NCBI GenBank assembly: GCA_002307235.1
Contig: DBTV01000036.1
Location: 44,474-108,473, forward strand
DNA length: 64,000 nucleotides
Direction: 5' to 3'
From: Acidobacteriaceae bacterium UBA1307
Lineage (GTDB): Bacteria; Acidobacteriota; Terriglobia; Terriglobales; Acidobacteriaceae
Numbering within the stretch: the stretch's first letter is position 1; the number at the start of each line of letters is the position of its first letter. The notes below the pieces were generated by a model. That model did no database searches, was not told the origin of the DNA, and saw only the letters and a program-made list of their open reading frames with translations. This document shows, one piece after another, positions 8,023-17,393 of the stretch. Both the position numbers and the translations under genes were made by a program.

Positions 8023-8970
8023 TTAGTGCGCCTGCTCTTCGAGGAACTTCTCGGCCTCGAGTGCGGCCATGCAGCCTGAACCGGCTGCTGTAATCGCCTG
8101 ACGGTAGCGGCGGTCCTTCACGTCGCCACAGGCAAAAACGCCAGGGATCGGCGTGCCGTTGAAGCTGGTCAGCACATTGTCGACGGCCTTGATGTAGCCG
8201 TCGCTGTCCAGATCCATCTGCCCGGCGAACATCTTCGCATTCGGCTCGTGACCGATGCCGAGGAAGAAGCCGCTGATCGGCAGCGTGGTGATTTCGCCGG
8301 TCTTGACGTTCTTCAAACGAGCGCCCTTGACCTCTTTTTCATCAACGCCCAGAACCTCTTCGACGACCGTATCGAGTTTGATGTCGATCTTGGGATTCTC
8401 ATAGGCGCGGTCGATCATGATCTTTGAGGCGCGGAAGCTGTCGCGACGATGCAGCAGTGTGACCTTGCTGGCAAAGCGCGTCAGGAACAGCGCTTCTTCA
8501 ATCGCCGAGTCGCCGCCACCGACCACCGCGATTTCCTTGTCGCGGAAGAAGAAGCCGTCGCAGGTTGCGCAGCTCGACACGCCGTGGCCGATCAACGCCT
8601 GCTCGCTCGGCAATCCGAGCCAGCGCGCGCTGGCGCCCGAGGCGATGATCAATGTGCGGGTCAGAATTTCTCCCGCCGAGGTTTCGAGCTTGATGGGGCT
8701 TGCCTTCAGATCGACCTTGGATAAGGTTGCCAGCTTGAACTCGGCACCAAATCGCTTGGCCTGCTTGCGCATGTTGTCGATCAGCTCGGGGCCCTGAATG
8801 CCCTCCGGCCAACCCGGAAAGTTTTCGACCAGCGAAGTGATCGAAAGCTGGCCGCCCGGCTCATGGCCTTCAAGCACCAGCGGGTTTAAACCTGCTCGGC
8901 CCGTATAAATGGCCGCCGTGAGTCCGGCACAACCCGAACCCAGAATGACTGTATCGCGAATCTCGCTCAT
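8023..8970 (-). CDS. trxB: Thioredoxin-disulfide reductase
   Basis: 315-residue NADPH-dependent flavoprotein. It has the FAD-binding GSGCAGLTAAIYTGRAG motif near residue 11, the redox-active CATC (Cys134, Cys137), the NADPH-binding GGGDSA motif and the C-terminal GVFACGDVKDRRYRQA FAD motif. The start at 8970 (MSEIRD) fits the family; an upstream in-frame extension is rejected because it lacks conservation. An intrinsic terminator follows. It regenerates cytosolic thioredoxin. Confidence 0.96.
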   Translation of the reverse strand: MSEIRDTVILGSGCAGLTAAIYTGRAGLNPLVLEGHEPGGQLSITSLVENFPGWPEGIQGPELIDNMRKQAKRFGAEFKLATLSKVDLKASPIKLETSAGEILTRTLIIASGASARWLGLPSEQALIGHGVSSCATCDGFFFRDKEIAVVGGGDSAIEEALFLTRFASKVTLLHRRDSFRASKIMIDRAYENPKIDIKLDTVVEEVLGVDEKEVKGARLKNVKTGEITTLPISGFFLGIGHEPNAKMFAGQMDLDSDGYIKAVDNVLTSFNGTPIPGVFACGDVKDRRYRQAITAAGSGCMAALEAEKFLEEQAH

Positions 8971-9163
8971 AAGTGTTTCCGTTCCGATTGTAAGATGCGC
9001 GAGCCCGCGCGAAGGACGCAGAAAGAGCGATGACGAATGTGCGCACCATGATAGACCCCGGGGAAACTGGAGAGCCTCACTCTGAAAACAAAGAAAAAAG
9101 CCGCGTCCGGGCGCGTAGCATCGGCAGGAGAGAGTTGCACCGTCACGATATAGTGAAAACAAC

Positions 9164-10402
9164 ATGAGCTCTGGAAATTCTGGCCAAGTCGTCCTGCTTC
9201 AATTCTCCGGTCACGATCAGCCCGGCCTCGCCGCCGAGATCACCGGCTTGCTTGCGCGCCACGCCATCGAGATTCTCGACATCGGTCAGGCCGTCGTGCA
9301 TGAGAGTCTTTCGCTTGGCATTTTGATTCAGTCGCCGGCCGAGGCCAGCTATGTCGCGCTCAAGGCGGAACTCACCGCCTGTGCCCACGCTCTGGGCTTG
9401 CAGCCGCACTTTGCCCGTGTGCGTCCCGATGCGCTCGAGCACTGGCGGCAGGGGGGCGGACGCCAGCAGTGTCTGGTCACTTTACTCGGTCGCTCGATCA
9501 CAGCCGCGCATCTGGCGCGCGTGACCGCGATTCTTGCCGCGCACCAAATCAACATCGACCGCATCGAAAGGCTCTCGGGCCGCATCGCTGCTGCTGCCGA
9601 GCCTGCCAACGCCTGCGTCGAACTCACGGTGAGCGGCCTCGCCGCCGAAGAGCCCGCCCTGCGCACGGAGTTCTTCTCGGCCGCGCAAGAGCTGGCCATC
9701 GACATCGCCTTCCAGCGCGAAAGCATCTATCGCCGTAACCGGCGGCTGTTCGCCTTCGATATGGACTCGACGCTGATTCAGGCCGAGGTCATCGATGAGC
9801 TGGCCAAGATGGCCGGCGTCGGCGATCAGGTGGCGCGCATCACCGAGTCGGCCATGCGTGGCGAGCTGGTCTTTGACGAGAGCTTCACCAAGCGGCTCGG
9901 CCTGCTCAAGGGGCTGCCTGAAGAACGCGTGCTCACGCTCTTCGATTCGATCAAGATGGCCGAAGGAGCCGAGCGGCTGATCCGCACCTTGCGCGCGCTC
10001 GGCTACAAGATCGCGATTCTCTCGGGCGGCTTCACCTTCTTCGCCAAGCATGTGCAAAAGAAATTCGGCATTGATTACATCTATGCCAATGAGCTTGAAA
10101 TCATCGACGGCAAGGTGACCGGCCGCGTCGCATCGCCCATCGTCAACGGCGCGCGCAAAGAGGCTCTGTTGCGTGAGATCGCCGCGCGCGAGGGCATCTC
10201 GCTTGAGCAGGTGGTGGCCGTCGGCGATGGAGCCAACGACATTCCGATGCTGAAGCTGGCGGGTATGGGTATTGCCTATCGCGCCAAGCCGCTGGTGCGC
10301 CAGAGCGCGCCGCAGTCCATCTCCTCGCTCGGGCTTGACGGCTTGCTTTATCTGATCGGCGTGCGCGATCACGATCTGCCGCCAGAGAGCATCCAGAAGT
10401 AG
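9164..10402 (+). CDS. serB: Phosphoserine phosphatase with two ACT domains
   Basis: 412-residue HAD enzyme that releases serine from phosphoserine. Two ACT-type regulatory domains occupy about 1-180. The HAD domain follows, with nucleophile motif FDMDSTL (Asp199, Asp201), VFDESFTKRLGLLKG, the Ser motif LSGGFTFF, a lysine (NGARKEALL) and VGDGANDIPML. The double-ACT layout is the one seen in actinobacterial and acidobacterial SerB2-like proteins and suggests amino-acid feedback control. It is divergent from trxB. Confidence 0.95.
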   Translation: MSSGNSGQVVLLQFSGHDQPGLAAEITGLLARHAIEILDIGQAVVHESLSLGILIQSPAEASYVALKAELTACAHALGLQPHFARVRPDALEHWRQGGGRQQCLVTLLGRSITAAHLARVTAILAAHQINIDRIERLSGRIAAAAEPANACVELTVSGLAAEEPALRTEFFSAAQELAIDIAFQRESIYRRNRRLFAFDMDSTLIQAEVIDELAKMAGVGDQVARITESAMRGELVFDESFTKRLGLLKGLPEERVLTLFDSIKMAEGAERLIRTLRALGYKIAILSGGFTFFAKHVQKKFGIDYIYANELEIIDGKVTGRVASPIVNGARKEALLREIAAREGISLEQVVAVGDGANDIPMLKLAGMGIAYRAKPLVRQSAPQSISSLGLDGLLYLIGVRDHDLPPESIQK

Positions 10403-10509
10403 TCGCGGTTGACAGTGCATTTTGTCTGGCGCTACGGTGTGTACCGTATCCGTGCGGCGTCGATGGTGCAACCTCTGCGCCCGCGCATCTTCGCAACAAG
10501 GAGCGCAGT

Positions 10510-11742
10510 GTGCATCGACGTGGATTTTTGCAGGGAGTAGGCGTGGCGGCGGCCTCGGCAGCGCTGGCCGGAGTTCCGCTCGAAGTCAGAGCGCAGGCAA
10601 TCGATACGCATGCGCGCTGGACAGGCTACGTGAAGAAGACCGCCGGCCCGGTGCTCACGGCCCTGAGCGAGCGCAAATTTAAGGAAAAATTTCCCATCGA
10701 GTGCAAGCCCGGCCAGGAAGAGAGTCGGCGCAAATGCACGTATCTTGAGGCGCTGGGCCGCACTCTTTGTGGCATCGGACCATGGCTTGAGAGCGGAGAA
10801 CCAAGCGCCGATCGCGACCACTATCGCGCACTGGCTCGCGAGGCGTTGCGTGCCGGTGTTGATCCGCACTCGCCCGACGCCATGCCCTTCGGCTCTATCG
10901 CGCAGACGCTCGTCGATGCGGGCTTTCTCGGCGTGGGCCTGCTGCGCGCGCCACGGCAACTGCTGGAGGCTCTGCCCGCCGACACGCGCCAATGGCTGAT
11001 CGATGGCCTCAAGAAGACGCGCGTGGTCACGCCGCCCGAAACCAACTGGCTGCTGTTTTCCGCCGTCGTCGAGGCCACGCTGGCCACGCTCGGTGCCGAC
11101 TGGGACAAGCGCCCGGTCGAGCACGCGCTTGAGCGGCACAAAGGCTGGTACGTGGGCGATGGCGTCTATGGTGATGGAGCCTTCTATCACGCCGACTACT
11201 ACGACAGCTTCGTGATTCAACCCTTTCTGCGTAGCGTGCTCGACAGCCCGGCCGGTGCGGTCGGCGTCGGCCCTGAACTGCGCGAACTCGAACCGGCCCG
11301 CGCTCGCCGCTACGCCGCAATTCAGGAGCGGATGATCAACCGCGACGGAAGCTGGCCGGTGCTTGGCCGCTCCATTGCCTATCGTTGTGGTGCCTTTCAT
11401 CACCTGGCCGATGCGGCTCTGCGCGAGCAGTTGCCCGAGGAGGTGAGCCCGACGCAGGTTCGTTGCGCACTCACCGCAGCCATCGATGCCTCGCTCGGCG
11501 CGCCGGGCAGCTATGACGCGAACGGCTGGCTCACCATCGGCCTCGCCGGTCATCAGCCCTCGCTCGGCGAGTTCTATATCTCCACCGGCAGCCTCTACCT
11601 TTGCCTCGAGGCATTTTTGCCGCTGGGACTCAAAAAAGAAAATGCCTTTTGGCGCGCTCCCGATGCGCCCTGGACCTCGAAACGGGTATGGGCGGGCGGC
11701 GATCTGCCAGCCGATCACGCGCTTGACGGCTTTCACGGTTAA
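10510..11742 (+). CDS. Tat-exported DUF2264 family protein
   Basis: 410-residue DUF2264 protein. The N-terminus MHRRGFLQGVGVAAASAALAG is a Tat-like signal (RRGFLQ plus a weak hydrophobic stretch), so folded export is likely. The body is an alpha/alpha-barrel-like protein with aromatic-rich motifs (GPWLESG, TNWLLFSAVVEA, KGWYVGDGVYGDGAFYHADYY, GRSIAYRCGAFHHLAD), typical of DUF2264 and reminiscent of polysaccharide-processing enzymes. Start is GTG 10510 with AAGGAG upstream. It probably acts on a plant or microbial glycan, but no activity can be asserted. Confidence 0.85.
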   Translation: MHRRGFLQGVGVAAASAALAGVPLEVRAQAIDTHARWTGYVKKTAGPVLTALSERKFKEKFPIECKPGQEESRRKCTYLEALGRTLCGIGPWLESGEPSADRDHYRALAREALRAGVDPHSPDAMPFGSIAQTLVDAGFLGVGLLRAPRQLLEALPADTRQWLIDGLKKTRVVTPPETNWLLFSAVVEATLATLGADWDKRPVEHALERHKGWYVGDGVYGDGAFYHADYYDSFVIQPFLRSVLDSPAGAVGVGPELRELEPARARRYAAIQERMINRDGSWPVLGRSIAYRCGAFHHLADAALREQLPEEVSPTQVRCALTAAIDASLGAPGSYDANGWLTIGLAGHQPSLGEFYISTGSLYLCLEAFLPLGLKKENAFWRAPDAPWTSKRVWAGGDLPADHALDGFHG

Positions 11743-11875
11743 CACACGAGGGAACCGGGCCATCCTTGGCTTCGGTTTCCTTGTTTCCACCTGCAGCAAG
11801 TAGCGTAAAGTGAAGAAGAAGGGGATCGCTCCCCGGGCTCGGGCGGCTATCGGCTGCTTGCCCGCACAGAGGTTT

Positions 11876-12916
11876 ATGCGCCTTTGCACTCAGGTGGTTC
11901 TGTTCTTGCTTTTGCTGGCTTCGGTGGGCTTGCGAGCCCAGCAGTCGGCTGCGCCCGCGCAAACTCCGGCCGTGCCGCTGCCCGCCGAAGATCGCGATCC
12001 GGTCCGCGCTCCCGAAGGTGAGACCCACGCCGCCGAAATCGTCAAGCAGGCCGATGGCGATCTTGTGTTGCGTACCGAGGTCGAAGAGGTCGTGCTCAAC
12101 GTCACCGTTCTCGACGGCACAAAGATCGTGCAGGATCTCAAAAAGGAAAACTTTCGCGTCGCCGAGGATGGCTTTGCGCAAAAAATTCTCAGCTTTCAGC
12201 ACACCGATCTGCCGGTCTCGATTGCGCTGGTCGTCGACAACTCCGGCTCGATGGGCAAAAAACGGCCCTCGGTCAACAAGAGCACGCTCGATCTGATCGC
12301 CGCCTCGAATCCCGCCGATGAGGCCTTCGTCGTGAACTTCTCCGACGAAGCATTTATCGATCAGGACTTTACCTCGGACCCGGAGAAGCTGCGCAAGGGG
12401 CTGTCGAACATTGACGCGCGCGGTGGCACGGCGCTCTACGACGCCGTGGTCGCCTCGGCCGACAAACTGGCCACCGACGGCAAGCGCCCCAAGCAGGTGC
12501 TGATCCTGATTACCGACGGCGAGGACAACATCTCGACGCTGACGCTCGAGCAGACCATCCGCCGCGTGCAGGAACTGGGTGGCCCGGTCATCTATTCGAT
12601 CGGCCTGCTCTTCGGCGACGACATGAGCCGCTCGGAGATCAAGCACGCCCGCCGCGCCCTCGAACTGCTTTCGACCGAGACCGGCGGCATGGCCTACTTC
12701 CCCAAGTCCATCGAGCAGGTCGACGAGATTGTCGCCGCCGTGGCGCGCGACATCCGCAGCCAGTACACCATCGGCTACCACTCCTCGAAGCCCTCGAGTG
12801 AGTCGGGCTTTCGCCATGTGCAGGTCGCCGTCGAGGGCAAGGGCTTGCGCAAGCTCACCGTCCGCACCCGCACCGGTTACTTTCCGGGCGGGCGCATTGC
12901 CCGAAAAACCAGGTAG
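11876..12916 (+). CDS. VWFA-related secreted protein (acidobacterial type)
   Basis: 346-residue secreted protein with a von Willebrand A domain. ATG 11876 gives a clear signal peptide (MRLCTQVVLFLLLLASVGLR) and is preferred to an in-frame GTG at 11810, which has no ribosome site. After a Pro/Ala-rich linker comes an Ig-like strand region (LNVTVLDG). The VWA domain follows, with MIDAS motif VVDNSGSMG, the GGTALYDAV threonine loop and ITDGEDN. The C-terminal YTIGYHSS and RTRTGYF end is typical of the acidobacterial VWFA-related family. Role unknown; probably adhesion or protein-protein interaction in the envelope. Confidence 0.88.
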   Translation: MRLCTQVVLFLLLLASVGLRAQQSAAPAQTPAVPLPAEDRDPVRAPEGETHAAEIVKQADGDLVLRTEVEEVVLNVTVLDGTKIVQDLKKENFRVAEDGFAQKILSFQHTDLPVSIALVVDNSGSMGKKRPSVNKSTLDLIAASNPADEAFVVNFSDEAFIDQDFTSDPEKLRKGLSNIDARGGTALYDAVVASADKLATDGKRPKQVLILITDGEDNISTLTLEQTIRRVQELGGPVIYSIGLLFGDDMSRSEIKHARRALELLSTETGGMAYFPKSIEQVDEIVAAVARDIRSQYTIGYHSSKPSSESGFRHVQVAVEGKGLRKLTVRTRTGYFPGGRIARKTR

Positions 12917-12980
12917 AGCCCACCCCGCCCCGGTCGTCGCGATAAGCTAGAGAGAGGAGATCGGAAGACTAACTAAAACC

Positions 12981-14132
12981 ATGCCTCAATACAAACTTGC
13001 GACACTTGCGATCCATGCCGGCCAGGAGCCGGATCCGCAGACGGGCGCCGTCAATGTCCCCGTCTACCTGACGTCGACCTTTCAGTTGACTGGAATCGGC
13101 ACCGACCGCGGCTGGGACTACTCCCGCGCCGGCAACCCGACCCGTGACCATCTCGAGACCGCCGTTGCTGCCCTCGAGCAGGGTGCCTATAGCGCCCATC
13201 TGTTCACCACCGGTATGGCTGCCATCTCGGCCGTCTTCGCCCTGCTGCGCGCTGGCGATCATCTCGTCTGCTCACGCGACGTTTACGCGGGCACCGTCCG
13301 CCTGCTTGATCAGATCGTCTCCGGCTACGGCATCGAGATCCAGTATGTGGACACCAGCGACCTCAAGGCCGTCGAGGCTGCCATCAAGTCGAACACCAAG
13401 ATGGTCTATGTCGAGACGCCGAGCAATCCGCTCATGGTTCTGTCGGACATCGCGGCCATCGCCAAGCTGGCGCATGCGCACGGTGCCGAGGTCTGCGTTG
13501 ACAACACCTTCATGTCGCCGGTTCTGCAGAGCCCCATCGCGCTCGGCGCCGACATCGTTGTTCATTCGACGACCAAGTATCTGAACGGCCACTCCGATGG
13601 TCTGGGCGGCGCCGTCATCGGCTCCAAGCCCGAGCACAAGGACCGCTTCCTGCTGGTGCAGAAGGCCGCCGGTGGCGTCATGTCGCCCTTTGAGTGCTTC
13701 CTGGTTCTGCGCGGCATCAAGACGCTGCCCTTGCGCATCAAGCAGCACGAGGAGAACGGCCGCGCGATTGCGGAATTTCTCTCGACCCACGCCAAGGTTT
13801 CGAAACTCGCCTATCCGGGCCTCAAGTCGCACCCGCAGTACGAACTGGCCTGTCGCCAGCAGCGTGGCTTCGGCTCCATGTTGAGCTTTGAGCTGGCCGA
13901 TCGCGATGCCGCGGGCCGCTTCCTGGCTGCCCTCAAGCTCTTTACCAATGCCGAGTCGCTCGGCGGCGTTGAGTCGCTGGCCTCACATTCGGCTACCACC
14001 ACCCACGCCTCGGTCAGCGCCGAAACCCGCGCTGCCATGGGCATTACCGATGGCCGCGTGCGCCTGTCGATCGGCATCGAAGACAAGGAAGACCTGATCG
14101 CCGATCTCGAGCAGGCTCTGGCGGTGGTGTAG
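12981..14132 (+). CDS. Cystathionine gamma-synthase/lyase family PLP enzyme
   Basis: 383-residue PLP enzyme of the Cys/Met metabolism family. Diagnostic parts are YSRAGNPTRDHLE, the FTTGMAAISAVFALL PLP-phosphate loop, ETPSNPLM, VDNTFMSP and HSTTKYLNGHSD with the Schiff-base lysine. The C-terminal SLGGVESLASHSATTTHA resembles cystathionine gamma-synthase and gamma-lyase sequences. Exact direction (synthase, lyase or O-acetylhomoserine-dependent) cannot be decided by eye. A second family member lies at 36875-38092. The gene ends six bases before tsaB. Confidence 0.9.
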   Translation: MPQYKLATLAIHAGQEPDPQTGAVNVPVYLTSTFQLTGIGTDRGWDYSRAGNPTRDHLETAVAALEQGAYSAHLFTTGMAAISAVFALLRAGDHLVCSRDVYAGTVRLLDQIVSGYGIEIQYVDTSDLKAVEAAIKSNTKMVYVETPSNPLMVLSDIAAIAKLAHAHGAEVCVDNTFMSPVLQSPIALGADIVVHSTTKYLNGHSDGLGGAVIGSKPEHKDRFLLVQKAAGGVMSPFECFLVLRGIKTLPLRIKQHEENGRAIAEFLSTHAKVSKLAYPGLKSHPQYELACRQQRGFGSMLSFELADRDAAGRFLAALKLFTNAESLGGVESLASHSATTTHASVSAETRAAMGITDGRVRLSIGIEDKEDLIADLEQALAVV

Positions 14133-14138
14133 GGGCCA

Positions 14139-14831
14139 ATGAGCGAAGCGAAGCTGCTGCTTGGCATCGATACCTGCGGGCCGGTTGGTTCGGTCGCTCT
14201 GGGTCGCTGGACCGCGAACGCGGTCGAGATCCTTGGCGAAACCGAGCTGGCCGGGCGCAGCTATTCGGCGCTTCTGGCCCCGGCGGTGCGCGATCTGCTC
14301 GCTGCCGCTGGGCTGCCTCTGGCCGCGCTCACGGCGCTCGTCGTCACCGATGGACCGGGCAGCTTTACCGGCGTCCGCGTCGGGCTCGCCACGGTGAAGG
14401 GTTTGGCCGAGGGCGCTGGTCTTCCAGTCGTCGCCGTCACGCGGCTCGAGGCTTTGGCGCTCAAGGCCAACACCACCTCTGCCGCTCTCGACGCTCATCG
14501 CAACGAGGTTTTTCTCCTGCTAGGCGAGGGGCGCGAACTGCTGGCGGGCGCTGACGAGCTTGCCCAAGAGAAACAAACAGAAAAAATCGCCGTCTGCGAA
14601 GATGCCGCGGCCAGGGTGCTGGCCTCTGCGTGGCCTGGGGTCGAGCAGATTCACGTCTCTGCGCCCACCGCTGCCGATGCGCTGCGTCTGGCCCTGCCCC
14701 GCGTGCTCGCCGCCCGCTTTGACGATGTGGCCGAACTCGATGGCCACTACATTCGCCGCTCCGACGCTGAAATCTTTGGCCCCGCCAGTGCCACGCCGTT
14801 GCCCACCATGCCGGAGATTGTCCGCCAGTGA
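14139..14831 (+). CDS. tsaB: t6A biosynthesis protein TsaB
   Basis: 230-residue ASKHA-fold protein that scaffolds TsaD in threonylcarbamoyl-adenosine (t6A37) tRNA modification. It has the N-terminal LLGIDTCGPVGSVAL, the VVTDGPGSFTGVRVGL motif that identifies TsaB, GLAEGAGLPVVAV and an ALDAHRNEVFL segment. Its stop codon overlaps the rimI start (GTGA), the usual tsaB-rimI arrangement. It begins six bases after the trans-sulfuration gene. Confidence 0.95.
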   Translation: MSEAKLLLGIDTCGPVGSVALGRWTANAVEILGETELAGRSYSALLAPAVRDLLAAAGLPLAALTALVVTDGPGSFTGVRVGLATVKGLAEGAGLPVVAVTRLEALALKANTTSAALDAHRNEVFLLLGEGRELLAGADELAQEKQTEKIAVCEDAAARVLASAWPGVEQIHVSAPTAADALRLALPRVLAARFDDVAELDGHYIRRSDAEIFGPASATPLPTMPEIVRQ

Positions 14832-15286
14832 GCGCACCCTGTGTGCGGCCCATGGCGGCCGAGGATCTGGACCCGGTGCTGGCTCTGGCCGAAAGGCAGC
14901 CGCAGGCTCCGCACTGGGCACGCCGCGCCTATCGCGCGCTCTTCAACCCGCAGGCTCTGCCCAAACGCATTGCGCTGGTGGTTGAGCTCGAATCGGCCGT
15001 GCGCGGCTTCGCCGTCGCCAGCATCGTCGGCCCCGAGGCCGAACTCGAATGCATCGTTGTTGCCGCCGGCTTTGAGCGGCGTGGCCTTGGTCGCGGGCTG
15101 ATGCAGGCGCTCTCCGCGATGCTCCATGCGGCTGGCGTCGAGGAACTTCTGCTGGAGGTCCGGCAGGGCAACGAGCGCGCTCTGGCCTTTTACAGCACGC
15201 TCGGCTGGGCAGAGGTGGGTCGCCGTCCCCGCTATTACACTGATCCGGAAGAGGATGCGATTTTGATGTCGATCCGGCTCGCGTAA
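14828..15286 (+). CDS. rimI: RimI-type ribosomal-protein N-acetyltransferase
   Basis: 152-residue GNAT acetyltransferase. The acetyl-CoA pyrophosphate loop is FERRGLGRGLMQAL, and LLLEVRQGNERALAFYSTLGWAEVGRRPRYY is the standard RimI C-terminal block. Start is GTG 14828, overlapping the tsaB stop by four bases, so the two are translationally coupled. RimI acetylates ribosomal protein S18 in E. coli; here the assignment rests on motif and context. Confidence 0.92.
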   Translation: MSAPCVRPMAAEDLDPVLALAERQPQAPHWARRAYRALFNPQALPKRIALVVELESAVRGFAVASIVGPEAELECIVVAAGFERRGLGRGLMQALSAMLHAAGVEELLLEVRQGNERALAFYSTLGWAEVGRRPRYYTDPEEDAILMSIRLA

Positions 15287-15463
15287 TCTGCCCGCAGGCC
15301 GCGTTTTTGGCCCATCGCATTTCCTTCGCCTCCCCAAGAAAATTCCCTCCCTGCAACAAAAATTCTCCACAGATTTTTTGGTACTTTTGCGCAATATTTC
15401 GTCTTGCCGATTGTCGACTCCCAGCGATATATGTAAATGTTCTGTTACACCAGGAGGTGCTGG

Positions 15464-15673
15464 ATGGACGAGATCAAGGAGCAATCGCCGAGCGCGGAAC
15501 TGGAACGCCTGCACGCCGAACATCGCCTCTACGCCCAGCGGTTGGAAGAACTCTCTCAACGAACCTACCTCAGCGAAGACGAGCAGCTTGAAGAAATCCG
15601 TCTGAAAAAACTCAAACTGCACGCCAAAGACCTCATCTACGCGCTCGAACACCGCACGGCGGCCGTCGCGTAG
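15464..15673 (+). CDS. DUF465 (YdcH) small protein
   Basis: 69-residue highly charged helical protein. The order of elements matches DUF465/YdcH: an LERLHAEHRLYAQRLEEL coiled-coil segment, a YLSEDEQLEEIRLKKLKL block and a DLIYALE end. ATG 15464 has AGGAGG six bases upstream (15452-15457); an upstream ATG (15437) lacks such a site. Function of the family is unknown. Confidence 0.85.
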   Translation: MDEIKEQSPSAELERLHAEHRLYAQRLEELSQRTYLSEDEQLEEIRLKKLKLHAKDLIYALEHRTAAVA

Positions 15674-15722
15674 GCGAAGTGACTGGTCGAACAACGATAA
15701 AGGCAACGCCACGCTGCCTTGT

Positions 15723-15760
15723 GGAGGGTGCAGGGGCATTCGTGCCCCTGACATCCCTCT
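15723..15760. terminator. Long hairpin with UUCG loop
   Basis: CAGGGGCA-TTCG-TGCCCCTG (15731-15750) forms a perfect eight-bp stem with a stable tetraloop. It is extended by imperfect pairing of GAGGGTG with CATCCCTC. It lies between the DUF465 gene and psd. No U-tract follows, so it could be a terminator, attenuator or processing site. Confidence 0.5.
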
Positions 15761-15810
15761 GGTCACGGTTCTGCGCCGCGCCATTGCCGGGGACCGTATA
15801 ATCAGAAGCA

Positions 15811-16431
15811 ATGGTTCGCGACGGATATTTCTATGGCGTGGGCTGCCTCGCGGTTGCGGTGGCAGTCGGATCTTTCACTGGCGTGTGGGCTCTCAGCGTC
15901 ATTCCCCTGCTGTTGGCTGCGTTTTTTCTGTGGTTTTTCCGCGACCCCGAGCGCGAAATTCCCACCGAGCCCGGCGCGATTGTCTCGCCCGGTGACGGAC
16001 GCGTGACCGAAACCGTCCGCATCCAGACGCCCGCGGGCGAACGCCAGCGCATCAGCATCTTTCTGAGCGTCTTCAACGTGCACGTCAATCGTGCGCCCAT
16101 CGCCGGAACCTATGCGAGCGTGCGCTACCAAAAAGGCAAATATCTGAACGCCATGAACCCGGCCTCGGCCGAGCAGAACGAGCAGACCATTGCCACCCTG
16201 CGCGGCGAAGGCACCGAGGTCACCTTCAAGGTGATCGCCGGCCTGCTGGCGCGCCGCATTGTCTTCTTCCATCACGAGGGCGATACGGTCGAGCGCGGCC
16301 AGCGCGTTGGCCTCATCAAGTTCGGCTCGCGTGTCGATGTGATTCTGCCCGTCGAAGCCGCATTGCGCGTCAAGGTCGGGGATCGCGTCAAGGGTGGCAT
16401 CTCGATTCTGGCATCGATGGAGGGTCGCTAA
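15811..16431 (+). CDS. psd: Phosphatidylserine decarboxylase
   Basis: 206-residue short-type decarboxylase that converts phosphatidylserine to phosphatidylethanolamine. Two N-terminal membrane helices (about 5-42) are followed by WFFRDPEREIP, SPGDGRVTE, FLSVFNVHVNRAP and VGLIKFGSRVDVILP. Gly172-Ser173 in the FGS motif is the autocleavage site that generates the pyruvoyl prosthetic group. The next gene, pssA, begins at the base after the stop codon, so one transcript makes PS and then decarboxylates it. Confidence 0.96.
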   Translation: MVRDGYFYGVGCLAVAVAVGSFTGVWALSVIPLLLAAFFLWFFRDPEREIPTEPGAIVSPGDGRVTETVRIQTPAGERQRISIFLSVFNVHVNRAPIAGTYASVRYQKGKYLNAMNPASAEQNEQTIATLRGEGTEVTFKVIAGLLARRIVFFHHEGDTVERGQRVGLIKFGSRVDVILPVEAALRVKVGDRVKGGISILASMEGR

Positions 16432-17328
16432 GTGGAGAACGAAGCGGGTCGCCTGCGCGCCGCTCGTCATGCGCGCATTCATCGCGGCATGTTTCTGCTG
16501 CCGTCGCTGTTTACCGTCGGCAGCATCGCCGCTGGCTATTTCTCGATCACCGAGACAATGAAGGCGCTGGTCAACACCGGCGAGGCCGCGATGCATCTGG
16601 ACTGGGCCGCCATCGCCATCCTCTTCGCGATTCCCTTCGACGCCCTCGATGGCCGCATTGCGCGCATGACCAACACCACCAGCGACTTTGGCCGCGAACT
16701 CGATTCGCTCGCCGATGCCTTCACTTTTGGTGTCGCGCCCAGCCTGTTGGCGTTGATCTGGGGCTTCCACTTTTTGCCCGAGACCATCTACGCGCCCCTG
16801 CGCCAGAATCTGATTCATGCCGGCGCCTTCATCTGCTTCGTCTATCTGATCGGCGGCGTCTCGCGCTTGGCGCGCTTCAACATCTCCAAGGACCCGCAGC
16901 CGCGCAACCCCGGTCGGCCCGGTCGCAAATACTTCGTCGGCATGCCGATTCCCGCTGCTGCGGCCCTGCTTGCTTCGGCCGTGCACCTGTGCGGCGGCTA
17001 TCCGGTCCGTGCCTGGTGGGTGGCGATTCTCTGGCTCGTGCTGGTGGGCTTCGCCGGCTTCCTGATGGTCAGCACCTGGCGCTTCTGGTCGGGCAAGGAA
17101 CTGAACTTTACGCGCAGCCATCCCTTCCAGTTATTGCTGGTGGTTCCGGTCGTGCTCTATGTCACAATCAAGTATTCGCAGGGCGTGCTCTGCGTCATGG
17201 CCCTGCTCTATATGTTCTCAGGGGTCTGGGCGCGCGCGGCTTACTCGTGGTCACGTCGCCGCCGCCACGGGGTCGATGCGCCGCCCGAGGACGAAACGCC
17301 GGACTCCGGCGCCGCCAAGTTTCTTTAA
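16432..17328 (+). CDS. pssA: CDP-diacylglycerol-serine O-phosphatidyltransferase
   Basis: 298-residue membrane enzyme that makes phosphatidylserine from CDP-diacylglycerol and serine. The CDP-alcohol transferase signature is intact: Asp73, Gly74, Ala77, Arg78, Gly87, Asp91 and Asp95 follow the DG-x2-AR-x8-G-x3-D-x3-D pattern. About seven or eight hydrophobic segments are visible, with a basic SWSRRRRHG tail. GTG 16432 directly follows the psd stop codon. Confidence 0.95.
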   Translation: MENEAGRLRAARHARIHRGMFLLPSLFTVGSIAAGYFSITETMKALVNTGEAAMHLDWAAIAILFAIPFDALDGRIARMTNTTSDFGRELDSLADAFTFGVAPSLLALIWGFHFLPETIYAPLRQNLIHAGAFICFVYLIGGVSRLARFNISKDPQPRNPGRPGRKYFVGMPIPAAAALLASAVHLCGGYPVRAWWVAILWLVLVGFAGFLMVSTWRFWSGKELNFTRSHPFQLLLVVPVVLYVTIKYSQGVLCVMALLYMFSGVWARAAYSWSRRRRHGVDAPPEDETPDSGAAKFL

Positions 17329-17393
17329 TTTTGAAAGCATCGACAGCTTCGCAACCGATGCTCTAAACTCTTCGACCAATACCGAGGGAGATC